A stretch of DNA of 64,000 nt from Pagrus major (GCF_040436345.1 NC_133234.1:11779446-11843445), one strand, 5' to 3'. Positions 1-12,510 are shown, counted from the stretch's first letter. The notes: generated from the sequence alone by a model not told the origin. Numbers and translations are program-made.

Positions 1-2604
1 CTGAGTTTTTCTTCCGTCATGCCAGCATGTCTAAAAACATCACATTCGCCCATTAAAAATCCTCACAATGCAGTCGTCAGTTCAATGACACAGCTTCTAT
101 ATGTGGAGATCTGTGCCGGAGGGGATGAGGTGGCAGGTGTGAGAGTAAATGAGCTGATCATTTTTTATGAATGACACTACTGAGGTTGGAAAAAGATGCT
201 GAGGCTGTGTGAACTGCTGCGGATTAATCTCCCAGTGGAATCCAGTGTGGATGAGTCCTACTTCTAAAGCTTCTGTCTGTAAGCTACAGTTGATTAGAAT
301 TCCTGTTTGATGCAGTAATTAATCACTCAGTGCGTCGAAGCTGGAAAACTGCACAGTGTCATACTCAGACAGCATTGAAGGTGTTCTTATTAAGAGTTAT
401 CAATATGTGATGTTAAATAACCAGGAAGCTTTCTGAATTCATCTGGGTGCGGATCACACACAGGGATAGCTCTCTGAATGTGTTAAAGGACTTGTATTAA
501 TTCAAGTGTGCATTACTCAGAGGCTCAGACATGTCATGGTCACACTATCTTCACCGGCACACTGGTCTTTTTGCTCTGATTTGATCCAATCTAATATCTC
601 ATACAAAATGTATTCAAATGTGAGAGAATTTAAAGTGAAGGATATTTTTTTCTTTTTGAAGTTTAAAGAGTCCGACTTCAAGCGGAGCTCTTAAATCGTT
701 AAAGAAGTGCTTAGACGATGTTCTTGTTGAGGTAGAACCGGACCCGCTGATCCTTTAGCTGATACCCAAAGCTGTCAAAAGCAGGGAAATTTATGGTAAA
801 CCTCCCACTTCCAAAACAGAAATTGATAAGAAGGCGGAAGTTTCTTTAATCCAGACAAAAGCTCTTTGAAATGAGACTAACGGGTGGACAATGTAATGAT
901 TTGTTGTTTCCAAACTTCACATAACCTCACTGACTAACTGATCCGTGCTACGTGACTAAACAAATGGACTCATATAGCTATAGATGGCTAAGGTGATTGT
1001 TCATATTACCTCAGAAGGACTGGAACTATCTTTGTAGGTGCAATATGTAGGTGAAACGGCCACCTGTCGAATTTATACTCCAAACAATCAGGGGGTAGCA
1101 TATCACCAGAGTAACTGCTCAGTGCTGCTAACTTTAGCTGCTGTGAGCTAGTTATCTTAGTTAGCCATGCAGCTAACGGTCCTGTTAGGAGTAAGAGCTA
1201 CAAAGTGGCATTACAAGACAAGACGACCGAGGCTAGCTGGTTAGCATGCTATCTCTCTAACACAATACATAGATGTCTTTGACGTAACGTCCAAAGTGAT
1301 TTCTTCACATTCTGCTGATAATATCAGCTGATTTTTGAATGTTTAAGAAATCCACAGGCTGGCTATAATCTGTAAGGCATTTAAACTTGAGAGAAAAGAT
1401 CACAATTTAGATCATAGATTGCGATTGCAATTAAATACGTGATGTGATATTACTTTTTAGCCATAAAGTCAACCCCTTACAAGTTATTTTCATTTATGTT
1501 TTCAAAAACATTATTTGCTGTGCTGCTGACTAAATAAATGTCCTCCAAATTAGACTTAAGTCAGCCTTAAATTTTCAAGAAGCATGTTGATGAGCAGTCT
1601 AGGTTTAAGTTCATGAATAAATATGCATGTAAACCAAAGTCATGTTACTGTAATGGCCCAGAATGAATTTCAGATTGCTCTGTCGTTATCAGCCAGAGGA
1701 GTCACAAATGGATGGTACATCTCTATTACCACTGAAAAGGCAAGAACTTCTCTCGTGCTGGCAGAGGAAATTTGAATACTTCCTCTGTAGTAATAAAATG
1801 CCCTCACAGTGCAATGATATAAAGCATTCGACAGAAAAGATGAGATCATAGACATCTGAACAACATCCATAAGCACCAGATGAACTTGTACAAAAGATTA
1901 CAAACCTAACATTAGGCAAAACAGATGGAAATCCAGTTATGTCAATAATCATCACAAATCAAAGAGTCTCTGATGTTTCCTTGTCAGAGAAAACTTATCA
2001 AGTTTGGCTTTGATCTAGGCTACATTTAAAAACGCTCACCTTAAAAGCAACAATATGCAGAAATTGGCATTTTGTGTGATTTGGCGCCCCCCACAGTTTC
2101 TGAGAGCAACACCACTGCCATAAATTCAAATCTCAGGTCTGTAACAATGCTGCTTTTACCACTAGCACATTTGGCTGCAGTGAGTCAAACCAAGCCACGC
2201 TGTTTTGCTTTTCCATCACCAGTTTTACCGCGCTGAATTGAGCCGCACCGCGTTCCGGAGTAGGGCCAAGCCACGCCAACCTCCAAGCAGGCCGCACTGA
2301 CGTTGCTCTAACCTCACAATTGTACAGTGATAACATAGGCCTAACACTGGTGGATGGGTAAAAACTATGACACAATGTATGGAACTGGAAATATAGCATT
2401 CTTTGAGAGGCAAAATTAGTGCTTATAAAGAAATCTGGGGACGTTTTACCCATTAACTAAGAAACAGCTTGTTGGTGCTTACACTAACTGTATACCGTGC
2501 AAGGGATTAAAATGAATGAATATTCAACAGGAGATGAACCTAATGAGAAAATGAGGGAAGAAGGAGGGAAAGGGCTCGCCACATTAAGCTGCTTATATAA
2601 ATAT
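1..2604. other. Gene-free stretch with one MITE copy
   Basis: I recognise no coding exon here. Open frames are short and have no family resemblance. The stretch is AT-rich, ordinary fish intergenic or intronic sequence. One degenerate copy of the 'family A' MITE lies at about 1030-1350 (listed separately). A GC-richer patch at about 2160-2310 looks like the edge of another dispersed repeat, but I cannot define its ends. Confidence 0.5.
1030..1350. mobile_element. MITE family A copy, degenerate
   Basis: Starts with GGTGCAATATGTAGG and carries the internal signature shared by all family A copies: 'gcatatcaccagag', then 'aactgctcagtgctgcta', then 'agttagccatgcagcta'. It ends in sequence like 'ttcttcacattctgctg' and 'tttttgaatgttt', which also occurs near 9380-9415 and, reversed, near 55270-55310. 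The right terminal repeat is not clear, so the end is approximate. Confidence 0.6.
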
Positions 2605-3032
2605 TAGGGATGCACAATACGGATTTATTTCAGTCAATACCGATACAGATGATTCACATTAAACATAAAACGTTTCAGCACACCTGAGGGTAAGAAAAGC
2701 TAAGATGTAGTGAGCAGAGATGGATGATTTAATTTTCCGCAGCTCTAATAAGATTTGTTGTGTTAAAACTTGAGACTTTTCCTTCCCCGGGAGAGTCGTC
2801 TTCCTCTGAAACTGTGAATAAAAAAGTCCACACCAGACATGAATGTGACAAGATCCTTCTTCTTCTTTGTTTATTGTTTGACCACAAACCAACTCTCGAG
2901 GTGCAAACAGCCACCTACTGTTGTAAATGCTGGATTTGTTAAGTCAATGAAAGCAATTAGGCAATTTCACTGCTACCGATAAATAGCCGATAATATAGAT
3001 CAGACCGATCTACGGTATATTGTGCATTCCTA
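2605..3032. mobile_element. hAT-like MITE with TIRs and 8 bp TSD
   Basis: The left end reads TAGGGATGCACAATAC; the right end reads GTATATTGTGCATTCCTA, its near-perfect inverse. The flanking octamers are ATAAATAT (2597-2604) and ATTAATAT (3033-3040), 7 of 8 matching, as expected for an 8 bp hAT-type target-site duplication. Inside are 'ataccgata'-type motifs near both ends. There is no transposase frame, so it is non-autonomous. Confidence 0.75.
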
Positions 3033-3379
3033 ATTAATATATATATATAAAAAATATTCTTCAAAAAAGGCTTGAATATAGAAAATAAAATATAAAACAT
3101 AGCTACTAAATGGCTGGAAGCATAAAGACAGCTCCTTTGCAATTTCTGTGGGGTGAAAGTTTAGAGCGAACGTAGAAAACATAAATCTAAATAGCTTAAA
3201 TCTAAATGAAACCATTTTTTATGTATTTATTTGATGTTATTTTATTATATTATTTTGTATAAACTGTCGAGATGAATCCCTCTGACCAAAACATAGTGTG
3301 TATATTTAAATCCTAGAGGAACAGGGTAGCTCCCTCTCATGTCGTGTTTATTTACCTACATGTCAGACACTCATCAACA

Positions 3380-4300
3380 CACCTGCCCTTCTATTGGACG
3401 GTGCGCGTCCCCAATGTGTGGGCATGCGCAATGGCACTGAACAGGTGCACGACGTCCACCATCAACATTATCATCCTCTTAATTCATCTCCAGCCACTCA
3501 AACGAGGTTTACATTATCTGTAAGACAGGCTGTCAGGGGCCGGGCTGTGCTCCCCAGGTTTAATACAGGTGCCACAGTAAACAGCCGGAGGGAGGCTAGC
3601 TTCATTAAAAAAAAACTGCATGTGGCTGCTGATTGAGACAAATGCACGGCGGTAATGCGTAGCTGTCTCGCGCTGAATGCGTTAAGAGAGGAAAATGCTT
3701 GACGAGATTAAACAATAAGTGTTTGTTTTTTTAACGTCGTCAATAACATTTAATCTCTTCTGGAGCTCTTACTTTCCCAGGAGAGATGAGTGCGTGTAGC
3801 AGCGTCCACCTGGCGGGTGTCGGAGGTGGGCTACGTCCCTGCTACATTCAACACAACGTCCCCTCGGTGATAATAAGCAGCTAGAGGTAGAAGCGCTCAC
3901 CTGCCCGGTCACCTTTTATCCGGATGCCTCTTCGGGGACTGGCTGTGAGGTATCTCCACTCGGCAGGTCCACTTGAATGTGTGCAGTCACTTTGACGGCA
4001 GCCCGGAGCCAGCGGCAGCCCACACAAACTGCTATCTTTAAACGAGACCTCACCTAAAACGCCTCCCGCGCTCTTACAAATAGCTCCATTGATTGAAAGA
4101 CAGTGTGTTAGCTGTTGCTGGTCGCACAGAGGATGTCCCGGAGGGGGTTTTGTGGTGACAAACGCGTCTTTTTGGGCTGGTACCCCCTGTGTGAAGTTGA
4201 AGCGTGTCCGCGGTGCCGTCGATATGAACCCCGAGCAGCAGCAGCAGTAACACACCGACTCTGGCCAGCGCGTTTCCTGGTGATACAGTGACATCTAGTG
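3380..4300 (-). promoter_or_regulatory. CpG-rich block with splice donor; candidate 5' exon/promoter
   Basis: This block is clearly richer in G+C and CpG than the surrounding AT-rich DNA. On the minus strand it contains CAG|GTGAGC, a strong 5' splice site (exon end 3901). It also holds an ATG-started frame from 4294 to 3881 (137 codons) that resembles no family I know and overlaps the donor. The best reading is a CpG promoter and untranslated first exon of a gene transcribed leftward out of the window, starting just past the pyyb 3' end. In mammals the PYY/PPY locus adjoins MPP2, whose first exons are noncoding, but nothing in the sequence identifies that gene here. Confidence 0.35.
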
Positions 4301-4364
4301 GCGAGAGGAGCAGGTGCAGCCGACTTTTAATGGATGACAAATGAAGACCAGAGCATGTGTGTGT

Positions 4365-4636
4365 CTACTTAATACCTTTATTCCACTCAATTATTGTAAA
4401 CTGATTGATTTTTGATACAAATTATTTACATTTTTTATTTTTTTGGCCAAAGAACTGATAGTTGTACTGAGAGAGAGGAAGACAAACAGAGAGATTTTCA
4501 TGCACAATAACTAATCAAATATGGAGCGTCACAAAGTCCAGTGCAGGTTGTATGTGGAGAGTCCCCGGGTTTTCTGATTGTTGGTGAATCAAAGGAGGAG
4601 GGGGGGATCAGGATGAGGGGTTAACAACGGGCTCAT
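4365..4636 (-). other. pyyb: pyyb 3' UTR
   Basis: Sequence downstream of the pyyb stop codon. An AATAAA polyadenylation signal on the minus strand (TTTATT at 4377-4382) sits about 255 bp past the stop, so the transcript probably ends near 4360. The candidate first exon of the next gene would start close by. Confidence 0.6.
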
Positions 4637-7600
4637 TTACCACTGATCGCCATAGTCCGAGCTGTAAGACAAGAGAAATTTAGTAGTTAATTAACCAAGA
4701 TTTACACTCGTTAGTTAGATTTCAAGACTTCTTTTTAATCTGTAACTTTCTACTCGCCTGCTTTTTGCTTTTGTTGTCTTTTGAATGAAATTTTAACATA
4801 TTTCCACGTCTCTGTAAGGCACTCGGAATTACCTTGTGTCCAAATGGTGCTTTATAAATGAACTTGCCTTGACTCATCCTAATATGTGGTGGGTACAAGC
4901 TCTGACAGATTACCAGTTACCATGCTATTGTGACATAACAATGACATGACAATCAAACTGTAAATCCACAGAGACATAGGGTAAAAGGGTACAAAAACAA
5001 AAGAAACAACTTAAACAGCAAGTAATCCTTCTGTGGTAAAGCTTACAGGTATAAAACAATTTATTGGCTGAAAATGGTTTTTACACTCCAAAGCAGGGCT
5101 GCCCAACATAAGGCCCGCAGGCCAAAGTTGGCCCACCACAAGGTTCAATTCAGTATTCATCCAAATGGTCTTCCATATGTTCATTTGGCCGGTGATCCAC
5201 CATTAAGTTTCAGTTTTGGCCCTCAAGGGGAAAAAGTTTGGGCACCTGAGCTCTAAAGATTCAGTGTAGACAGCAGGAAAAACTATAGTAATGTGTTTTG
5301 ATCTCAAACTGTTATTTGAAGAAGAGACACTGATTTGCTTTAAACTGAATGTTCTTCCTTTATTTGTAATGAGAAGCTAAATAGCTTAAAGATTAAAAAT
5401 AGATTAAATATTCAACATTGGCATCATTCTTTGCTCAGTTAGTACTGAGGAATGTCCACCATCTTCTATTTTAGGAACACATTTTAGTATAAAATCAGTG
5501 TCTTTTGATTAAACCGGACGTGTTTCTCTCACCGTGGTTCAGCGTCTTGGTTGGAATCAGCGCCGAACAGCAGCCATGCCATCGCCTGCTCGGGGGTCGA
5601 CCTCTTCCCATACCTGCAGAAAACGAAACACCAGCATGTAACAACTGCAACTAAATATTATCAGTTGTCATTCATGTGAAACCAGCGGTCACTCAGTCAG
5701 CGATTGACTGGCTGCTCTGGTGCTGTGACCCCATCAGCCTGGCTATGAATTTCAACTATAAGACATATTTTCTTTTGAAGAATCATCACACCCTGTTGAG
5801 TGCTGCTTCTCCCTTCAGTCTCAATCACAGAGTGGTTGAGCAATTATCTGAGAGAAAAGGAGAATTTTCAGGTTCACTGCCCGGTATCCAATGAGGCAAA
5901 CACTACAAGCTCCTCCGACTTTGTCTTTTTAAGTCTCTTTACTGAAATCAATGTCTCGGCCACTGGAGAGTAAACCTGCCTTTGTTTGAGGCACGAGGGC
6001 ATGAGCCCAATGACATATCCAGCCTCATTAATTGCAGAGCAGGAGAGTCTCTGATGAGACTCTACTCAGCTTCCACCGCAGGAAAACTCGACACCCACTG
6101 GTTTCTCACAAATGAAACAACATAATTCATTAAAAAATGGACAGAATTGTAATCTTGTCCCCATTTTAGTTGAAAGAAAACACTCAGAACTTAAATATCA
6201 AGAAATTTCCTTGAGGGTTCCTTTGTGTCCCTAAAATAAATTTAAATATTGAATATTCTGTCACAATCTGGTCTTAATTTCCCACCTAGTAAGTCACAAA
6301 AGGAAGTTATTCGGGATGCTGGTGTTGCAGCACGTCTCTTACAGGATTTGGGGTCACAGTGGAGCCATTACAGGCTTCTGTCTGGTCTGAACCTTACATA
6401 CCCATCTGAGGAAAACCAGACTCCTCTCCCGTTGCCTCATTATTTCTTATAACAAGCACAGCAATGCATTGTAATGAAAGTATAATGAGCCAAGAGTTTT
6501 CTTCAGCTTGCCCAAGAAGGGCTCTTGAACAGTCGTCATTTAAGGCAGAGAGGGGGCCTTATATGAGTGACGTCAGGGTTCGTCCCCCATGTGGATATCC
6601 TTGCTAACTTGTCCTTCAGTCAGAGACTTAATCCCCTCACATCAGGGGAGGTGGACGACCTGTCTGACCCAACCACAGGATGTAAAAGTACCAAATCACT
6701 GCAAGTTCTTCAGCACTAGTAAGTCTGTTTTTTTTTTCAGTTTTTCCAGGTGATATTTGCAAAGGTTTGCATCTGGACAGAAGGGACACGTCTCAGAAAC
6801 TCATTTGCATGATCTTTAGAGTGAAGTCATATTAAATAATTCAGATGTGTCCTCCCAAGGGGCAAGGCTTTATTTTGAAAAGGTAGGTAGAGCTCAACCA
6901 AGGAGTGTCGCAATATCGCGATATTCACGATAACCGTGATATTGAAAAATTAAATATTGATATAGTGGTAATGATACACATTCAGTATGATAATATCGTC
7001 TGAATAATACAGCAGAGACGTTTCGATGTGATAGTAATTGGGGTTTCTTTGTGCACTTTCTTTTAGAGTTATGGTTACAGACTCTCTCTGTGACCGCTCT
7101 AACTTAACCATTACCTGATTTTTGGGGCTGACATCAATACCAATATGAGGGAGTCAAAATTCTTATATTGATACACAGGCTGATATATATACACATTTTT
7201 TTGCAATTAACCCCTCAAACGTGGTTATGGGGGCATTATATTTACCGTTTAACAATAAATGTTGTCTCAATGACACCAGGGCACCGAAAACAACAAACTT
7301 CACCTGAAACTGAATAATTCGAAATTATCCAAATAATCTTTATTTGCATTATGAAATGAATTATATATCAGTCCGGCTTTAGTCTTAGGGCTCGGTGTCC
7401 AAATAGCAAAATAGCATTTTTATATTTCACCACACAAGCGCTCCATCCTAATGCCCTGTCAGTGCTTTCCAGCCAAAGAAAACTGCTGTATGGAAACCTT
7501 ATGTTGTTGTACTTTACAATTAATTTGATTTATGAAAAAAAAAAAAAAAAAAAAGAAAAGAAAAAAATCCCCACTTGCAGTTTTAAGTCATCCTGGTTGG

Positions 7601-7956
7601 GGTGCCCCTGTCAATGACCAAAGACCAAATCTACGCCCTTGGATGCACATTAAGTGTTGATTAAAGATTTGATCACAAAGTGTTTAAAACTTTCCCGAGA
7701 GTTTTTAAATAATTAAAAATGTAATAAAAAACTAAAATTTTGAGTGTAGTCCGGTCAGCCTGACTCACCTCTGCCTGGTGATGAGGTTGACGTAATGCCG
7801 GACGGCCGCGTGGTACTTGGCCCAGTCCTCCGGAGAGGCGTTGCTGGCCGGGCTCTCCGGTTTGGGCGGGTAGGCGTCCGCGAAGCTGCTCAGACACACC
7901 AGGAGGCAGACGACCAGGGCTGCGAGCATCATCCACGATCTGAGCAGGTTGGCCAT
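4637..7956 (-). CDS. pyyb: Peptide YY precursor, teleost PYYb/PY type (3 coding exons)
   Basis: Secreted regulatory peptide of the NPY family; it acts on Y-type G-protein-coupled receptors in gut, pancreas and brain. Coding exons are 7956-7769, 5613-5533 and 4661-4637, giving 97 aa, the usual family length. Residues 1-28 are a signal peptide with an LVVCLLVCL core ending SSFADA. Residues 29-64 are the 36-aa hormone, beginning YPPKPESP and ending NLITRQRY, with Trp17 and the HAAVRHYVNL helix. The final Tyr codon sits just across the first intron, as in all NPY-family genes. Residues 65-67 are GKR: amidation glycine plus dibasic cleavage site. A 30-aa flanking peptide follows, ending SDYGDQW. 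The start ATG lies at the 3' splice site of an untranslated first exon. The WAKYH/AAVRHYV pattern matches fish PY (PYYb) better than PYYa. An NAS triplet is followed by Pro, so glycosylation is unlikely. Confidence 0.93.
5094..5250. mobile_element. Short hAT/Charlie-like MITE in the pyyb 3' intron
   Basis: The left end reads CAGGGCTGCCCAAC; the right end reads GTTTGGGCACCTGAG, an imperfect inverse. The flanks are CTCCAAAG (5086-5093) and CTCTAAAG (5251-5258), a 7 of 8 match consistent with an 8 bp target duplication. It lies in the intron between the last two pyyb coding exons. Only 157 bp long, with no coding capacity. Confidence 0.6.
6895..7200. repeat. Degenerate 'ATATCGCGATATT' dispersed repeat
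   Basis: The segment begins with the palindrome-rich text AATATCGCGATATTCACG and continues with 'ataaccgtgatattg' and 'aatattgatatagtgg', then later 'aatatgaggg' and 'ttatattgatacac'. This style is typical of fish DNA-transposon remnants. It lies in the large pyyb intron. I cannot define its ends or a target duplication. Confidence 0.4.
7535..7565. repeat. Poly(A) tract
   Basis: A run of about 20 A residues followed by AAAAG interruptions within the pyyb intron. It could be the tail of an old retroelement, but no recognisable element lies upstream. Confidence 0.85.
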
Positions 7957-8187
7957 CTGAGGAGGAGGAGGAGCAGAGACACCATCATTTCACTTGAGCA
8001 TTTTCAATTCGTGTGCTTGGAATTAAAAAAACTTTGCTGAAGTTATAATACATCGCATCAACAGGCTGCTTTGACAGTTAAAAAATAGATTCCTTGGCAT
8101 TAAATTGATCACATTACGCGCAAAAATCTCTCCAGGATGCGGTCAGAAATCTCAAAGTGCGTAAAAGTAAGAAAAAGTCAGACTTAC

Positions 8188-8241
8188 TTTGTGATAGTTG
8201 TGTGGTGCTGGAGTCAGTGCTGCTGTGCTGCTCCTGTCTTC
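8188..8241 (-). other. pyyb: pyyb untranslated first exon
   Basis: Minus-strand sequence between the TATA box and a good 5' splice site (CAAA|GTAAG, exon end 8188). It would be spliced to the acceptor CTCCTCCTCAG directly before the start ATG at 7956. The 5' end is estimated at about 25-30 bp downstream of the TATA box. This layout, a short noncoding exon 1 followed by an exon holding the signal peptide and most of the hormone, is the standard NPY/PYY gene structure. Confidence 0.65.
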
Positions 8242-8262
8242 TGCTGTGCTCTCGGTTCACAG

Positions 8263-8271
8263 GGTTATATA
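8263..8271 (-). promoter_or_regulatory. pyyb: TATA box of pyyb
   Basis: TATATAACC on the minus strand, about 25-30 bp upstream of the inferred first-exon start and 75 bp upstream of its splice donor. Tissue-restricted peptide hormone genes commonly have TATA promoters, which supports the placement. Confidence 0.65.
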
Positions 8272-9279
8272 GTGTGGGATGGATACCTGATGCGCACTGA
8301 CTAACACTTAACCACTCCCCTTCCTCCCGCAGCAGCCTGTGGAGGGGGGGACTTATCTCTGCAATTTCAATATTTGACATTTAGCTGAAGTCTGAAGTTT
8401 ATTTTGAAGTAATAGCACACAGAAGCATGCACTCAGTTTTTCAAAATAAAGCTTGTTGGCCTGTTATGTTGTTCTGGAACTTAAAATGTAAAGAGTTTAA
8501 TGTTTGCCATCTTATAGAAGTTTTTATTTGCAGCACATCACCTGCGCATGATTATAAAAATGAAAAGACAAACAGAAACCTGCTGGATTCTTATTGCATC
8601 CTGCTGTTTCAGCACCACGAGCAGCTCCAAGAGACCATGAAACAGTTCTTCACATTCATTGTACGCCTGGCCCCTCTCAGTATGTTCTCCATCAATATGT
8701 GATGTAACAGTCCTGTAGGTGAAACTGTCTCTGATGCCAAAAGGAACAAGTGGGTGAGAGAGACGCGCAGATAACCTCAGAATGTTGTAGAGAGCGCAGA
8801 TTTGCAAAAGAAAAGACACAAAGTCCTTTCTCTGGCCACTCCTCCATCTTAAAATGGCTCAGACCGGAGTGAAGAAAACACAACACAACACCATCAGAAA
8901 AAATAACACACACTTGAAATGATGGCCTGCACAGCCCTTCAGAAACCAACAATCAGAGAGAGGTGGGATGACCTGCTGACATGCAATGAATCAGCTATCA
9001 CAGTCAGCTATCACAGTCAGCAGTGATCTATTGATCACCTTATCTGTTGCCAGACATTTTCTGCAATTTTCAAGGGTATTTAAAGCCGCTACAAGGAACG
9101 TTGATATTTTCCTGATTTGGAGGAGCTGTGGACAAACATAGTGTTTCCACCGTCAAAACCACAAAAGTCTGCATGCTATGGGAGAGTATTAGGGCCAGGG
9201 GGGAGAAAAAGAAAATGAGAGGAGGAAGGTTTTTCTTTTTCATTATGTACTTCAAGAAAAAAGTCAAAAATGTGCACGT

Positions 9280-9450
9280 GTCCTTGTCTGTGCGTGAACA
9301 TACTACCTTGCCTCTATGTAGACATCTAATTCATTGTGTCTGGAGGTTGTTTGGTAACCTCAGAACTGCTATCTCTTCACATTCTGTTGGTAATATTAGT
9401 AAATTTTTGAATGTTTGAAACTAAAACTCTGACATATTGCACCTTTAAAC
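9280..9450. mobile_element. MITE family A copy, partial
   Basis: Contains 'cttcacattctgttggtaatatta' and 'tttttgaatgttt', then ends with 'ctgacatattgcaccttta', the right terminal repeat of family A. The left portion is diverged, so the start is approximate. Confidence 0.55.
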
Positions 9451-10454
9451 ATCTGTTTTTACAATAATTTGCCTTTTAATGTACCATCAACAGGGGCAGC
9501 AAGGAGTTCTTGATCATATTGAATGAAAATGTCTTACTTTGTTGAAGATATTTTAACACATCGTCAATGTCAAAGTGTTTCCCCTGCAAAATCTAAAATG
9601 CCAAGTTTACATGCAGTCTGTATGGAATATTCACATGGCAGTGATGCCACCATGAATGACAGGCACATTAATTAGTTTTTGCTTCTTTAAAAAAAAAAAA
9701 AGAAAGAATTAGGGTGAATTTCTTGCAGTGCACAGAGAGTGTTGTAATCAGAGTCATCCTATTGTTTTATTGACTCCAATCTACTCTGTGCATGGGTAGT
9801 TAATGAACAAACACATTCATCTCTGTGCAGCCACCAAAATTACTTTCCACACCACAGACATGCGCTCATTTAAAACTATTTGACAACTTTTTCTTTAAAG
9901 AATGAACACAATTAAACTGTCACCAACTTTAGAATCATTCCTTAATGTAAACATGTATCATATCTAGGAATGATGTAGCCTAACTTGTTTAACCATCAGC
10001 CCCGTCACCTTTGGCCTTCTACGCACTCAGCACTCCTGCATGTATTATTCAGATGGTGATGAAGCCATTAAAATGGTCTGGAGGTAGAGGTCATCCACAA
10101 ATCAATAATGCAATTGTGTTGCACACACCACAGTAATTCCCTTATGATTGAGTGAAATGATTCATAGAGGTGTCGCTGCATCAAAACATCAATTTTATTA
10201 CGCTGCCTTTTCAAATTCATATCAGAGCAGAGATTTTGAGAGTGGGCATGACGCTGATAGGACATGAGCACACACTCGCTGGCAGACGCTGTGTACACGA
10301 ATACCTTTCAGGCCTCAAGTGCTGACAGTCTAATGTAATCGGTCACATTTATGACCGTCGCAGCGGCTCCTGTTTATCTCGGATCTTCACGGTCTGCTGT
10401 TCAGTTCACGACGCCTGAAGTCGTCGCTTATCCGACAGTGCAAGTGCAGTGATC

Positions 10455-10482
10455 TGTGTGTGTGTGTGTGTGTGTGTGTGTG
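10455..10482. repeat. (TG)14 microsatellite
   Basis: Uninterrupted TG dinucleotides in intergenic DNA. Confidence 0.95.
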
Positions 10483-12510
10483 CAAATGCTGCTGGGTTTC
10501 TGCTACTGCCCATATCTATGCACACAGGATGGAGATGTGCAGATTGCATGGCAGCGACATCTGGAATAAATGTTTTATTTTCTCTGCACTTTCCATTGTT
10601 TGATTGTGAAATTCTGAGTTGCAGAGAGTTAGATGAGGGGATTGATACCACTGGAGACATTCTTCTCATTTAACTCTCCACAATAATAAGCATATATCCC
10701 ACAAGGTTGAAATCCTCCTTTAAAGTCATCACACACAATCATATCCTCTCATGCTTGGAGTACAGGAGTATTTTATTTATTTGTAATGAACTGTCGCCAG
10801 AAAATTCAGATGTATATTTACATTACTATTACAAAGTGTGGATCCATTATTAGCAACATATTGTACACATTTATCTGGAGCAGCTAATAGGAGGCTTTAA
10901 TAATCTTTTTACAGCCCTGCTTTATAACATTAGTATCAGCCGTGTATTAGATCATGGATGAATCAAAGAAGCTGTCACGCTGCCATGTAACATAACAACA
11001 CACCCTCCCTGGGGAAGTCATGACTCCTCTCATGTGCCGTATGGAGTTGTAAAAAACAATGGTTTTTCCTTCGTCTGTTCCCTAAGCCCTTGTCAAAAAC
11101 ACAACTTGATTTGGGCATAAATCCCCACTGACAGCCTCCCCAGACCTGCTGCTGATAATAAACAAGCAGTTAAAGCGTATATGACCACGCAGTAAAGGTT
11201 GTAAGTGGATTGTGGTATTACACATTGATTGCACTGACCGTTTCTGAGCAATTATTGTCACATAATTCAAACTGATATTGGGGGACTGTTAGTGTGCTGC
11301 AGCTTTTGCACAGAAATGGCATCCAAAATGATGCAAAATGGAACCTGAAATGGAAAATCATGGCTTTTAACAATCTGATAAGTTGGGGAAAATAGCAGCC
11401 ATTAAATCATGAATAAAATTCTTCCATTCAGGTGAACTGATCCGCTCTGCTGTATTCGCCCATTCCCCACAGCTAACAGTGGCTATCCTGAACATTTAGT
11501 TAATTCCACTTCAGCAGTCAACCTCTCTGGCCATAAAAGGCAATGGCAAGAAACAACAATATGCACAAGAAAAACTCATTAGCTATCTCCTGTGTTTGTA
11601 GGTAAACACCGAGGAGGTAACGGCCACCAGATAAGGGAAAGGGCAGACAGTTCAAGTTTTCACAGTCCAATAAACCCCGGTTAATGTACTCCTGAGGACC
11701 AGTTTGGGCTCCTGCAGGGGGCAGAAGTGTTTGAGTTGCCATCAAGGCCGGGATAATGGGACCAGGAGGAGGCTACTGATTTTCAGAACTTTTCCTCTCA
11801 TCTTGTAGAGTTTTACCAACTTTTCCCACCCATGCTGCTGCTAATGATGTCTGTGGCTGTGTTGGATAAGATGTAGAAAATGTATAACTTTTACTTTTTA
11901 GGGAAATCTACTTACTGTAGGCATCTGACTGTGCTCCTCCAACGAGCTCTAAAAGCTTTTCCTCTTGAACCCGTCTCCACCATTTCCATTTGCATGACAC
12001 ACGCTGCCTAGTCCAAACACAAAAGGACGATTACGCGCACAAAAGTCCATTCTGGTGTAAGAGCAATCTCCCAGGAGAATGTCTGACTCCTTCCTGCCAT
12101 CACAGACAGATAGGGGGAAATGATTTTTATTTAGCTTTATCTCCAGAGTGGGGGAGCCACTAATATGAACAGAGTGCTTTTCAGGCAGCCAGGTCTGTTT
12201 GCACAGCTCAGGAGAAAGAATGAGCAGGTTGATGGCTGCCTGCTACTACAGTGCGATAATTCATGACCATATAGATGGATCTGAAAGGGGCCATCAAGTG
12301 TCTGTCAGTAGCGCCGTAGTTTGCTCTAGTGAGAAAACAATGACATGTTTTCCTTTAACTTTCATGGTTTGGGGGGTATTAACACAATCAGCTTCTTCAC
12401 AATAGCAGAGTGGGTGCACGAGTCAGGGCTTCTCGTTTGCTCATTTGGTTTCCAACACAGCCATGCCTCATGTGATTCTCTTTGCCCCCAGAGGACCGAA
12501 GCTCCTCCGC

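Noticed and set aside
3881-4294. 137-codon ATG frame on the minus strand as a secreted protein gene
   Set aside because: Cys-rich start and a Leu run in the overlapping frame suggested a signal peptide, but the Leu-run frame has no ATG and the ATG frame resembles nothing. A noncoding first exon is more likely.
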